DNA of 64,000 nucleotides from Xanthomonas cucurbitae. GTDB taxonomy: Bacteria > Pseudomonadota > Gammaproteobacteria > Xanthomonadales > Xanthomonadaceae. The DNA lies in assembly GCF_002939885.1 (NCBI RefSeq), contig NZ_MDED01000017.1:36875-100874 (forward strand), given 5' to 3'. Below are positions 24,485 through 32,984 of this stretch, piece by piece; the first letter of the stretch is position 1; each line of letters begins with the position of its first letter. Position numbers and translations under genes: made by a program. The notes under the pieces are model-generated. The model was not told the origin of the DNA. It made no database searches and worked only from the letters and a program-made list of their open reading frames with translations.

Positions 24485-26683
24485 TTACGGCTTGGATTGC
24501 GGGGTTTTCGGCGTGGCACTGCTGCCATCTTGTGTGCTCAGGCCGCGCTTTTCGAGCAAGGGCTCGATCTGCGGCGCATGCCCGGCAAAGTTCTGGAACA
24601 GCTCCATCGCATCCACGCTACCGCCGCGCGAGAGCAGGGTCTTGCGGAAGCGGTCGCCATTGGCGCGGCTCAGGCCACCATGTTGCTTGAACCACTGCTG
24701 GGTGTTGGCATCCAGCACTTCGGACCAGATGTAGGCGTAGTAGCCGGCCGCATAACCGCCCATGATGTGGCTGAAATACGGGGTCTTGTAGCGCGGCGGG
24801 ACCGGTGCGTAGGCAATGCCGTCCTGCTGCAAAGCCTTGGCTTCGAAGGCCATCACGCCGGCGGCATCGGGCACCTGGTTGGCGCTGATCTGATGCCAGT
24901 TCTGATCCAGCATCGCCGCACCCAGATACTCGGTGGTGGCAAAGCCCTGGTTGAACTTGGAGGCGGCAATCACCTTGTCCAGCAAGGCCTGCGGCATCGG
25001 CGTGCCGTTCTGATAATGCTTGGCGTAGTTCTTCAGAATCGACGGCTCGTCGGCCCACATCTCGTTGACCTGCGAGGGGAACTCGACGAAGTCGCGCGGC
25101 ACGCTGGTGCCGGAGAAATACGGGTATTTGACGTCGGAGAACATGCCGTGCAGCGCATGCCCGAATTCATGGAACATGGTGGTCACTTCGTCCCAGGTCA
25201 GCAGCGTAGGCTGGCCGGCCGGCGGCTTGGGGATGTTGAGGTGGTTGGCCACCACCGGCTTGAAACCGGTCAGCTCGGACTGCGAGACGTAGGAGTTCAT
25301 CCATGCGCCGCCGCGCTTGGATTCGCGGGCGTACATGTCGGCGATGAAGATCGCCAGCTGCTTGCCGTCGGCATCGAACACGTCGTAGACGGTGATGTCG
25401 TCGCGGTAGGTCGGCAGGTCGGTCCGTTGCTTGAAGGTCAGGCCGTATTCCTGGGTGGCTGCGTAGAACACGCCGTTTTCCAGCACGTTCTTCAGCTCGA
25501 AGTATGGCTTGAGCTGCGATTCGTCGAAGTTGTACTTGGCCTGGCGCACCTTCTCGCTGTAGTAGGTCCAATCCCAGGCTTCGAGCTTGAAGGTCGGCTT
25601 GCGTGCGGATTTTTGTTCCTTGTCGATCATCGCCTGCAGGTCGGCGGCTTCGCGCTTGGCGTTGGCGACTGCAGCCGGTGCCAGCTTGCCCAGCATCGCG
25701 TTGACCGCTTCGGGTGTCTTGGCGGTCTGGTTTTCCAGCGAATACGCTGCAAAGGTGGGAAAACCCAGCAGCTTGGCCTTGTCGGCACGCAGCTTCATGA
25801 TGCGCGACACCAGTGCGGTGTTGTCGTACTGGCCGCCGTGGCTGCCGCGCGACACCGACGCATCGTAGATACGCTTGCGCAGCTCGCGGTTCTTGAGCTG
25901 GCTCAGCGGCGGCTGGCCGGTGGTGTTGAGCAGGGCGATCACGTACTTGCCCTCGAGCTTGCGCGCCTTGGCGGCTTCGGCGGCGGCGGCGATCTGTTCG
26001 TCGGACAGGCCGTCGAGCTGCTTGACGTCGTCCACCACCACGGCGGCGGCGTTGACCTCGGCCAGCACGTTCTGGCTGAAGGTGGTGCCCAGCTTGGCCA
26101 GCTCGGCATTCATTGCCTTGAGCGTGGTCTTGTCGGCATCGGAAAGCTTGGCGCCGTTGCGCACGAAGTCGCTGTGGTACTTCTCGATCAGGCGCACGCC
26201 TTGTGCATCCAGGCCCAGCTTGGTGCGTTGGTCGTACAAGCTCTGGATGCGCGCAAACAGCTTGCCGTTGAGCGAGATCGCATCGCGATGCGCGGCGAAC
26301 CTGGCCGAATAATCGGCCTGCAGTTTCTTGCGCGCGTCGTTGGTGTCGGCACCGACCAGGTTGAAGAACACGGTGGTGGCGCGGTCGAGCGTGGCGCCGC
26401 TTTTCTCCAGCGCGATCAGGGTGTTCTCGAAGCTCGGCTTGGCCTTCTGGTTGGCGATCTTGTCCACTTCCTTCAACTGCTCGGCCATGCCAGCGTCGAA
26501 GGCGGGTGCGAAATCGCTGTCGGTGATCTTGTCGAACGGCGGGTAGTGCAGTGGCAGGCTGCTGTCGGCGAAGAACGGGTTGGCCTGGGTGGCGGTCTGC
26601 GTGGTGGCGGGTGCGGCGATGCTGTAGGACGGCATGGCAAGTCCCAGGGACGCGGCCAGGGCGAAAGCAAGACGGGTGGTCAA
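24485..26683 (-). CDS. dcp: M3 family metallopeptidase, peptidyl-dipeptidase Dcp type, exported
   Basis: A 732-residue zinc peptidase that removes C-terminal dipeptides or degrades oligopeptides. The zinc motif FHEFGHALHG is at about residue 505, with the third ligand further on in EFPSQVNEMW. A signal peptide is at 1-24 (ending SIAA), so it is probably periplasmic, unlike cytosolic E. coli Dcp. The start is TTG at 26683 with CTGGAG about ten bases upstream; no ATG precedes the signal sequence. It stands alone, convergent with marR and divergent from glutathione peroxidase. M3 members called oligopeptidase A are the alternative naming. Confidence 0.92.
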   Translation of the reverse strand: MTTRLAFALAASLGLAMPSYSIAAPATTQTATQANPFFADSSLPLHYPPFDKITDSDFAPAFDAGMAEQLKEVDKIANQKAKPSFENTLIALEKSGATLDRATTVFFNLVGADTNDARKKLQADYSARFAAHRDAISLNGKLFARIQSLYDQRTKLGLDAQGVRLIEKYHSDFVRNGAKLSDADKTTLKAMNAELAKLGTTFSQNVLAEVNAAAVVVDDVKQLDGLSDEQIAAAAEAAKARKLEGKYVIALLNTTGQPPLSQLKNRELRKRIYDASVSRGSHGGQYDNTALVSRIMKLRADKAKLLGFPTFAAYSLENQTAKTPEAVNAMLGKLAPAAVANAKREAADLQAMIDKEQKSARKPTFKLEAWDWTYYSEKVRQAKYNFDESQLKPYFELKNVLENGVFYAATQEYGLTFKQRTDLPTYRDDITVYDVFDADGKQLAIFIADMYARESKRGGAWMNSYVSQSELTGFKPVVANHLNIPKPPAGQPTLLTWDEVTTMFHEFGHALHGMFSDVKYPYFSGTSVPRDFVEFPSQVNEMWADEPSILKNYAKHYQNGTPMPQALLDKVIAASKFNQGFATTEYLGAAMLDQNWHQISANQVPDAAGVMAFEAKALQQDGIAYAPVPPRYKTPYFSHIMGGYAAGYYAYIWSEVLDANTQQWFKQHGGLSRANGDRFRKTLLSRGGSVDAMELFQNFAGHAPQIEPLLEKRGLSTQDGSSATPKTPQSKP

Positions 26684-26928
26684 GAGAGTGGCTCCAGAGT
26701 GCGACCCGGTAGGCTAACCCAGCCTGGTGGGAGGGACTTGTGACAAAAGGCATGGCGGTGCGCTGTTTGTGGACGGCAGGCCAGTGAGTCGGTGCAAACG
26801 TAGCCATGGCCATGGCGCAGGAGATGTTGCAACGCCACAGCGGGGCAGTTGCGTCTGCTGCGGTTTGCGATCGTGCAGCAGTGCCGCGCAGGCGTTACCC
26901 TTGTAGCTTCTTCCACGCCGAGCCTGGC

Positions 26929-27414
26929 ATGCACGATCTGACGACGTTCGACTTCACCGACCTGGACGGTCGCACGCATGCGATGGGCGATCACCTCGGT
27001 CAGGTGATCCTGGTGGTGAATGTGGCGTCCAAGTGCGGGTTCACGCCGCAATATGCCGGGCTGCAGGCGCTATGGCAGCGCTATCGTGATCGCGGGCTGG
27101 TGGTGATCGGATTTCCCTGCGATCAGTTCGGGCATCAGGAGCCGGGTGATGCGGCGCAGATCCGGCAGTTCTGTTCGCTGGATTACGCGGTGGATTTTCC
27201 GTTGTCCTCCAAGATCGAGGTCAACGGCAGTGGTGCGCATCCGCTGTGGCAGTGGCTCAAGCGCGAGCAACGCGGCGTGCTGGGGTCCGAAGCCATCAAA
27301 TGGAATTTCACCAAGTTCCTGATCGGCCGAGACGGTGCTGTGCTGGAGCGTTATGCGCCGACGACAAAACCCGAAGCACTGAGTGCGCAGATCGAGCGCG
27401 CGTTGGCCGCGTGA
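26929..27414 (+). CDS. Glutathione peroxidase family protein
   Basis: A 161-residue thiol peroxidase of the thioredoxin fold that reduces hydroperoxides. The peroxidatic Cys36 is in VASKCGFTPQY (Cys instead of selenocysteine). GFPCDQFGHQEPG supplies a resolving-Cys position and the conserved Gln, and KWNFTKFLI the Trp/Asn of the catalytic tetrad. It has no signal peptide. The last 31 codons are repeated twice downstream as fragments (27572-27664 and 27822-27911), and its own tail differs from those copies (EALSAQIERALAA against DAIAADIERAL), which suggests recombination within the 3' end. Confidence 0.93.
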   Translation: MHDLTTFDFTDLDGRTHAMGDHLGQVILVVNVASKCGFTPQYAGLQALWQRYRDRGLVVIGFPCDQFGHQEPGDAAQIRQFCSLDYAVDFPLSSKIEVNGSGAHPLWQWLKREQRGVLGSEAIKWNFTKFLIGRDGAVLERYAPTTKPEALSAQIERALAA

Positions 27415-27439
27415 TCTTGCAGGGCGTGCAGCGGAGAAC

Positions 27440-27506
27440 GTAGGAGCGCACCTGGGCGCGATGCAGCGTTCCCGATAACGCCCGTCGCGCCCGGGTGCGC
27501 TCCTAC
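27440..27506. repeat. 67-bp palindromic intergenic element, copy 1
   Basis: The outer arms start GTAGGAGCGCACC and end GGTGCGCTCCTAC, about 22 bases each, around TTCCCGATAACG. Similar GTAGGAGCGC palindromes are dispersed between genes in Xanthomonadaceae. It directly follows the peroxidase stop. Confidence 0.8.
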
Positions 27507-27571
27507 GAGGCTGCGTGCCAGCGTCTCGCAGGAGCCTTTTACTTCTCGACGAAGGCGCGTTCGAACACGTA

Positions 27572-27664
27572 ATCGGCCGCGACGGCGCTGTGCTGGAGCG
27601 CTATGCCCCCACGACCAAGCCCGACGCCATTGCTGCCGATATCGAGCGAGCGTTGGCCGCGTGA
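27572..27664 (+). pseudogene. Duplicated 3' fragment of glutathione peroxidase gene, copy 2
   Basis: Thirty codons plus TGA in the peroxidase frame (IGRDGAVLERYAPTTKP ... ERALAA), without a start or upstream domain. It is fused on its left to the reductase 3' end. It is part of the 250-base tandem array. Confidence 0.8.
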
Positions 27665-27689
27665 TCTTGCAGGGCGTGCAGCGGAGAAC

Positions 27690-27756
27690 GTAGGAGCGCA
27701 CCTGGGCGCGATGCAGCGTTCCCGATAACGCCCGTCGCGCCCGGGTGCGCTCCTAC
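27690..27756. repeat. 67-bp palindromic intergenic element, copy 2
   Basis: Same sequence as the element at 27440-27506, carried inside the second 250-base unit. Confidence 0.8.
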
Positions 27757-27821
27757 GAGCCTGCGTGCCAGCGTCTCGCAGTAGCCTTTTACTTCTCGAC
27801 GAAGGCGCGTTCGAACACGTA

Positions 27822-27911
27822 ATCGGCCGCGACGGCGCTGTGCTGGAGCGCTATGCCCCCACGACCAAGCCCGACGCCATTGCTGCCGATATCGAGCGTG
27901 CGCTGGGCTGA
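27822..27911 (+). pseudogene. Duplicated 3' fragment of glutathione peroxidase gene, copy 3
   Basis: This copy ends in ERALG and TGA instead of ERALAA and is followed by unique sequence, so it may be the original end of the ancestral gene, with the present gene end acquired by recombination. It has no start codon. Confidence 0.75.
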
Positions 27912-27972
27912 TGCGTACGCATGCCAGGCCAGCGATGACGCGCGTGAGATGTGGCCGTCGTAGCAGATCAGT

Positions 27973-28038
27973 GTAGGAGCGCACCCGGGCGCGAGGGGCG
28001 TTCCCGATAACGCCCGTCGCGCCCGGGTGCGCTCCTAC
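27973..28038. repeat. 66-bp palindromic intergenic element, copy 3
   Basis: A variant of the GTAGGAGCGC palindrome with a shorter centre, next to the genuine 3' end of the ferredoxin reductase gene. With its sister copies it probably provided the homology for the tandem duplication. Confidence 0.78.
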
Positions 28039-28070
28039 GAGCCTGCCTGCCAGCGTCTAGCAGGAGGCTT

Positions 28071-28850
28071 TTACTTCTCAACGAAGGCGCGTTCGAACAC
28101 GTAATGCCCCGGTGTGCCGATGCTGGGCGAGGTCTGGAAACCGCGGCTGTCCAGCAGCGTGCGCAGGTCGGCCAGCATCTGCGGGCTGCCGCAGATCATG
28201 AAGCGGTCGTTGGCCGGGTCCAGCGTAGGCAAGCCCAGCGTCTGCTGCATGCGGCCATTGGCCATCAGTTCGGTCAGGCGGCCCTGGTTGGCGAAGGTTT
28301 CGCGGGTGACCGCCGGGTAGTACAGCAACTTGTCGCGCAGCAGATCGCCGAGGAATTCGTGCTGCGGCAGTTCGTGCTCGAAGTAGTCGCGGTAGGCCAG
28401 ATCCTGCACGAAGCGCACGCCCTGGGTGAGGATCACCTTGTCGAAGCGCTCGTAGGTTTCCGGGTCCTTGATGATCGACAGCCACGGCGCCAGCCCGGTG
28501 CCGGTGCCCAGCAAATACAGGTTGCGCCCGGGGTGCAGATCGCTGATTAGCAGCGTGCCAGTGGGCTTCTTGCCGACCAGCACCTTGTCGCCGGGCTGGA
28601 TGTGCTGCAGCCGCGAGGTCAGCGGGCCATCGGGCACCTTGATGCTGAAAAACTCCAGCTGTTCTTCCCAGTTGGCGCTGGCGATCGAATACGCACGCAA
28701 CAACGGGCGCGTTTCGGTTTCCAGGCCAATCATCACGAACTGGCCGTTTTCGAAGCGGAAACCGGGATCGCGGGTGGTGGTGAAGCTGAAGTAGGCATCG
28801 GTCCAGTGACGGACCTCAAGCACCGTTTCGGCGCCAAAAGCGGAAGACAT
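28071..28850 (-). CDS. fpr: Ferredoxin--NADP reductase
   Basis: A 259-residue FAD flavoprotein that exchanges electrons between NADPH and ferredoxin or flavodoxin, often used in oxidative-stress defence and Fe-S repair. The FAD motif is RAYSIAS (RxYS), with GPLTSRL for the pyrophosphate. The NADP domain carries LGTGTGLAPWLSI and CGSPQML, and the protein ends VFERAFVEK, as in the bacterial subclass I reductases of Pseudomonas and Azotobacter. It is convergent with glutathione peroxidase, the two 3' ends being separated by the duplicated array; both suit peroxide defence. Confidence 0.94.
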   Translation of the reverse strand: MSSAFGAETVLEVRHWTDAYFSFTTTRDPGFRFENGQFVMIGLETETRPLLRAYSIASANWEEQLEFFSIKVPDGPLTSRLQHIQPGDKVLVGKKPTGTLLISDLHPGRNLYLLGTGTGLAPWLSIIKDPETYERFDKVILTQGVRFVQDLAYRDYFEHELPQHEFLGDLLRDKLLYYPAVTRETFANQGRLTELMANGRMQQTLGLPTLDPANDRFMICGSPQMLADLRTLLDSRGFQTSPSIGTPGHYVFERAFVEK

Positions 28851-28895
28851 ACCGGTGAGTGTCGTGGGAGGAGTGCCCCCTGATTCTACCTCAAG

Positions 28896-28928
28896 CCCGC
28901 CAAATGAGATGAACTCTCATTTGGCGGG
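28896..28928. repeat. 14-bp perfect inverted repeat upstream of fpr
   Basis: CCCGCCAAATGAGA (28896-28909) and its complement (28915-28928) enclose TGAAC, 46 bases upstream of the fpr ATG. It may be a regulatory palindrome or part of the adjoining dispersed repeat. There is no T-run. Confidence 0.5.
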
Positions 28929-29061
28929 AATGGAGAATCGGGAATCGGGAATGGGGTGCAGTGCGGAAAGATCCGGATCCTTGTGGGATCGGGAAGCCGA
29001 GGAGCAGCCAGCCGCCGGGAAGCTGCTTCTAACGATTCCCCATTCCCGATTCCCCATTCCC
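28926..29061. repeat. GGGAATCGGGAAT-type dispersed element with inverted ends
   Basis: The left end repeats GAATCGGGAAT, and the right end (29042-29061) is its near-perfect complement, about 20 matching bases, enclosing roughly 95 bases of unrelated sequence. Elements built from this motif recur between genes in Xanthomonas. It separates the ABC exporter stop from fpr. Confidence 0.6.
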
Positions 29062-29065
29062 GGCC

Positions 29066-30943
29066 TCACCGATACCCGGCCGCCTGCAGCTCGAACAGCT
29101 CCGCATAGCGCCCGCCCTGGGCCATCAGCGCTTCGTGGGTGCCGTTGGCCTCGATGCGGCCATCCACCAGCACCAGGATGCGGTCGGCCATGCGTACGCT
29201 GGAGAAACGGTGCGAGATCAGCACTGCGGTGCGGTTGTCCGACAGTTCCTTGAAGCGCTGGAACACCTCGAACTCGCTGCGCGCGTCCAGCGCGGCGGTG
29301 GGCTCGTCCAGGATCATCAGCTGTGCGTCGCGCATGTAGGCGCGGGCGATGGCGATCTTTTGCCATTGCCCGCCGGACAGGTCCACGCTGTTCTTGAAGC
29401 GTCGCCCGATCAACTGGTCGTAACCCTGCGGCAGGCCGGCGATCAGCTCGCCGGCCATCGCACGCTGCGCGGCGGCCTGGATGCGGGCGGTGTCGTCCAT
29501 CGCATCCACCTGGCCCACGCCGATGTTCTCGCCCACGCTCAGGTGATACCGCACGAAGTCCTGGAAGATCACCCCCAGATTGGCGCGGACATCGTCCAGA
29601 TCGTAGTCGCGCAGGTCATGGCCATCGAGCAGGATGCGGCCTTCGTCGGGGTCGTACAGCCGCGCCAGCAGCTTCACCAGCGTGGTCTTGCCGGCGCCGT
29701 TTTCGCCCACCAGCGCCAGCACTTCGCCGGCGCGCAGTTCGAAATCCAGGTGCCGCACCGTCCACTGCTCGGCCTCCGGGTAGCGGAAGCCCACGTCCTC
29801 GAACACGAAGCCCTGGCGGATCGGGCGCGGCACCGGCAAGGCGTTGGGGCGCGAGCGGATTTCCGGCACGATGTTGAAGAACGAATACAGATCGTCCAGG
29901 TACAACGCTTGCCCGGCGACCTGCGAAAAGCCGATCAGCAACCCCTCCAGCAACTGGCGCAGGCGCAGGAAGCTGCCGGCCAGGAAGGTCAGGTCGCCGA
30001 TGCTGAAATCGCCGCGCACCGTGCGCCAGGCGATGTAGCCATAGGCCGCGTAATAGCCCAGCGTGCCCAGCGCCGCCAGCAGCGCGCCCCACAGCGCCCG
30101 CTTGCGCGCCAATGCGCGGTTGGCCTGGAAGAACTTGTCGGCCAGCCGGCGGTAGCGTGCGATCAGGAAGCGGTGCAGGTTGAGGATCTTCACTTCCTTG
30201 GCCGTTTCCACGCTCGCGCCCACCTGGCGGAGGTAGTCGAGCTGACGCCGCTCCGGTGTCCACTGGAAGTTGAGCGAATAGCCCAATGCATTGAAATGCG
30301 CCTCGCCGATGAAGGCCGGAATCAGCGCGACTGCCAGCAGCACGATCAACCAGGGCGCATACACCACCAGGCCCACCGCCAGGCTGACCACGGTGATGGC
30401 GTCCTGCACCTGGCCGAACAGCTGGCTCATCAGGTTCATGCGGTTCATGGTCTGGCGCCGCGCGCGGTCCAGCTTGTCCTGCCGGTCCGGGTCTTCGAAA
30501 TCCTCCAGATCCAGCTGCGCGGCGTGTTCCATCAGGCGTACGCTGGCGGCGTTGTTGAACAACTCCGACAGCAGCGCATCGGCATAGCCGACCATGCGCC
30601 CGAGCAGGTCCGAGCCGATCGCCAGTGCCAGCTCCAGCGCCAGCAATTCCAGCAGCCGGTTCAGCCGGCCGCTGCCCAGCGCCTGGGCGAAGGAATCGAA
30701 CGCCGGCGGCTGGCCTACCAGGTGGACCGCTTCGTCGATGATGAGCTTGCCGATGTACAGCGTCGCCACCGGCATCAACGCGCGCAGCACGCGCAGGCCG
30801 ATGCTGCTGGCACTCAGCCAGCGGCTGGTCTGCCAGATCTGGCGCAGGAACGGGGGCAGGTTGCGCAGCGCATCCAGGCGTTCGCGCAGGGTGGGGCCGG
30901 TACGGGGAGCGGGCGCCGTGGCGCCGGAGTGGGAAGCTGACAT
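29066..30943 (-). CDS. ABC exporter, fused permease and ATPase
   Basis: A 625-residue half-transporter that would dimerise in the inner membrane. About six membrane helices lie in residues 40-330. The ATPase domain (about 370-615) has Walker A GENGAGKTTL, signature LSGGQWQKIAIARA, Walker B LMILDEP and the H-loop ISHRFSSVRMADRI. It is related to the MsbA/MdlB-type lipid and multidrug exporters, but no substrate can be inferred. ATG 30943 (MSASHSGATAP) is the first plausible start; the open frame upstream runs antisense to the fumarase promoter region. It is divergent from fumarase. Confidence 0.9.
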   Translation of the reverse strand: MSASHSGATAPAPRTGPTLRERLDALRNLPPFLRQIWQTSRWLSASSIGLRVLRALMPVATLYIGKLIIDEAVHLVGQPPAFDSFAQALGSGRLNRLLELLALELALAIGSDLLGRMVGYADALLSELFNNAASVRLMEHAAQLDLEDFEDPDRQDKLDRARRQTMNRMNLMSQLFGQVQDAITVVSLAVGLVVYAPWLIVLLAVALIPAFIGEAHFNALGYSLNFQWTPERRQLDYLRQVGASVETAKEVKILNLHRFLIARYRRLADKFFQANRALARKRALWGALLAALGTLGYYAAYGYIAWRTVRGDFSIGDLTFLAGSFLRLRQLLEGLLIGFSQVAGQALYLDDLYSFFNIVPEIRSRPNALPVPRPIRQGFVFEDVGFRYPEAEQWTVRHLDFELRAGEVLALVGENGAGKTTLVKLLARLYDPDEGRILLDGHDLRDYDLDDVRANLGVIFQDFVRYHLSVGENIGVGQVDAMDDTARIQAAAQRAMAGELIAGLPQGYDQLIGRRFKNSVDLSGGQWQKIAIARAYMRDAQLMILDEPTAALDARSEFEVFQRFKELSDNRTAVLISHRFSSVRMADRILVLVDGRIEANGTHEALMAQGGRYAELFELQAAGYR

Positions 30944-31129
30944 GTGCCTAGTGTGCCGGGCGCGGTGTGCGCCGGGGGTGTTGGGCGCTGCTGGCAAGGC
31001 GCAGATGGCTGAGCGACCGGCCGACTGGAGCCATGCCAAGGCGCGCGACCGGCGACTGCAGCGCCGAGGGAGCGGCCTTCCGCAACCCAGCCTTCCCGCA
31101 TTCGCGCCGGTCTGGCCGGCGGTTTGCTC

Positions 31130-31172
31130 TAAAATGCCCGGATTGCCTCCGCCAGCCGTAGAGCCAGCCGTG
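31130..31172 (+). promoter_or_regulatory. Putative -10 element and GTG start of fumarase
   Basis: TAAAAT at 31130-31135 is the only AT-rich hexamer before the gene and would give a 5' leader of about 28 bases ahead of GTG 31170. The in-frame ATG at 31134 overlaps this hexamer, which argues for the GTG start. No clear -35 is seen. Confidence 0.4.
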
Positions 31173-32687
31173 ACCTCGATCAAGCAGGAAGACCTCATCC
31201 AGTCCGTCGCCGATGCGCTGCAGTACATCAGCTATTACCATCCGGTCGACTACATCAAGAATCTGTCCGCTGCCTATGAGCGCGAAGAATCGCCGGCCGC
31301 CAAGGACGCCATTGCGCAGATCCTGATAAATTCGCGCATGTGCGCCGAAGGCCACCGCCCGATCTGCCAGGACACCGGCATCGTCACCGTGTTCCTTGAA
31401 ATCGGCATGAACGTGCGTTGGGACGACGCCAGCATGGGCGTGGAAGACATGGTCAACGAGGGCGTGCGCCGCGCCTACAACCACCCCGACAACAAGCTGC
31501 GCGCCAGCGTGCTGGCCGACCCGGCCGGCAAGCGCGCCAACACCCGCGACAACACTCCGGCGGTGGTCAACACCAAGATTGTGCCGGGCGACCATCTTGA
31601 GGTGATCGTCGCGGCCAAGGGCGGCGGCTCGGAAGCCAAGAGCAAGTTCGCCATGCTCAATCCCTCCGATTCCATCGTCGACTGGGTGCTCAAGACCGTG
31701 CCGACGATGGGCGCCGGCTGGTGCCCGCCGGGCATGCTGGGCATCGGCATCGGTGGCACCGCCGAAAAGGCCATGCTGCTGGCCAAGGAAGCGCTGATGG
31801 AGCCGATCGACATCGTCGACCTGCAGGCGCGTGGCGCCTCCAGTCGCGCCGAAGAACTGCGCCTGGAGCTGTATGAAAAGGTCAATGCGCTGGGTATCGG
31901 CGCACAAGGCCTGGGCGGCCTGACCACGGTGCTGGACATCAAGGTCAAGGATTACCCCACCCACGCCGCCAACCTGCCGGTGGCGCTGATCCCCAATTGC
32001 GCGGCCACCCGCCACGCCCACTTCACCCTGGACGGCAACGGCCCGGTGATGCTGGATCCGCCGTCGCTGGAAGACTGGCCCAAGCTCACCTACAACCCGA
32101 CCAATGCGCGCCGGGTGAACCTGGACACCATCACCCGCGAGGAAGTGGCCAGCTTCAAGCCGGGCGAAGTGATCCTGCTCAACGGCAAGCTGTTGACCGG
32201 CCGCGACGCCGCGCACAAGCGCATGATCGACATGCTCAACAAGGGCGACACCTTGCCGGTGGATTTCACCAACCGCTTCATCTACTACGTTGGCCCGGTC
32301 GACCCGGTGCGCGACGAAGTGGTGGGCCCGGCCGGCCCGACCACCGCTACCCGCATGGACAAGTTCACCCGCCAGATGCTGGAACAGACCGGCTTGCTCG
32401 GCATGGTCGGCAAGTCCGAGCGTGGCGATGCGGCCATCGAGGCGATCCGCGACAACAAGGCCGTGTACCTGATGGCGGTGGGCGGTTCGGCCTACCTGGT
32501 GTCCAAGGCGATCAAGGCCGCGCGCGTGCTGGCCTTCGAAGATCTGGGCATGGAGGCGATCTACGAATTCGAGGTCAAGGACATGCCGGTCACCGTGGCG
32601 GTGGATTCCACTGGCGAATCGGTGCACAAGACCGGCCCGCGCCAGTGGCTGTCGCGCATCGGCAAGATTCCGGTGGTCGTGGAGTAA
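31170..32687 (+). CDS. Class I fumarate hydratase, 4Fe-4S type
   Basis: Fumarase catalyses fumarate to malate in the TCA cycle. This 505-residue single-chain class I enzyme binds an oxygen-sensitive 4Fe-4S cluster. The cluster cysteines lie in RMCAEGHRPICQDTG (the first), IPNCAATRHAHF and GAGWCPPGM. KGGGSEAKSK and the C-terminal TTATRMDKFT and SKAIKAARVLAFEDLGMEAIYEFEV segments are typical of the FumA/FumB family. GTG 31170 (TSIKQEDLIQSVADAL) matches family N-termini. It is transcribed alone, divergent from the ABC exporter. Confidence 0.95.
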   Translation: MTSIKQEDLIQSVADALQYISYYHPVDYIKNLSAAYEREESPAAKDAIAQILINSRMCAEGHRPICQDTGIVTVFLEIGMNVRWDDASMGVEDMVNEGVRRAYNHPDNKLRASVLADPAGKRANTRDNTPAVVNTKIVPGDHLEVIVAAKGGGSEAKSKFAMLNPSDSIVDWVLKTVPTMGAGWCPPGMLGIGIGGTAEKAMLLAKEALMEPIDIVDLQARGASSRAEELRLELYEKVNALGIGAQGLGGLTTVLDIKVKDYPTHAANLPVALIPNCAATRHAHFTLDGNGPVMLDPPSLEDWPKLTYNPTNARRVNLDTITREEVASFKPGEVILLNGKLLTGRDAAHKRMIDMLNKGDTLPVDFTNRFIYYVGPVDPVRDEVVGPAGPTTATRMDKFTRQMLEQTGLLGMVGKSERGDAAIEAIRDNKAVYLMAVGGSAYLVSKAIKAARVLAFEDLGMEAIYEFEVKDMPVTVAVDSTGESVHKTGPRQWLSRIGKIPVVVE

Positions 32688-32984
32688 CGCGACCACCGTA
32701 GCGGTTGCGTGGTCCGACACGCAGGGCGCCACGGGTGGCAGGGATTGGAGCAGGTCGTGCACGTTGTGGACACCTGCGCCTGCTCGGCCTGGGTGGCGTC
32801 AGGCTGACGGACTGCCGGCCGCGTTCGCCTCGGCAAACCTGTCGCCGCGAAATGGCTGGCGGGCTGGAGCTGAACCCTGGGTGCGCGGTACCGCTGTCGG
32901 CCCGACGACCGGATGTTCGGGCCGGTATTTGCGTGAAAGTTGCATAGTATGATCGGGCCACCAACCAGAGAGCAGGGGCTCACC

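Larger units (their letters stand above)
27321..27911. repeat. 250-bp tandem duplication joining gpx and fpr 3' ends
   Basis: A unit of exactly 250 bases recurs at 27321, 27571 and, as a partial third copy, 27821-27911. Each complete unit holds the last 31 codons of glutathione peroxidase, a 67-base palindrome and 35 bases of the antisense 3' end of ferredoxin reductase, which is joined straight to the next peroxidase tail. Copies two and three resemble each other more than the genuine gene end. The peroxidase tails stay open and end at a normal stop, but have no start. Confidence 0.9.

Noticed and set aside
27321..27911. CRISPR-like array in the 250-bp repeats
   Set aside because: Repeats are long, adjoin directly without spacers and carry gene fragments; this is a tandem duplication.
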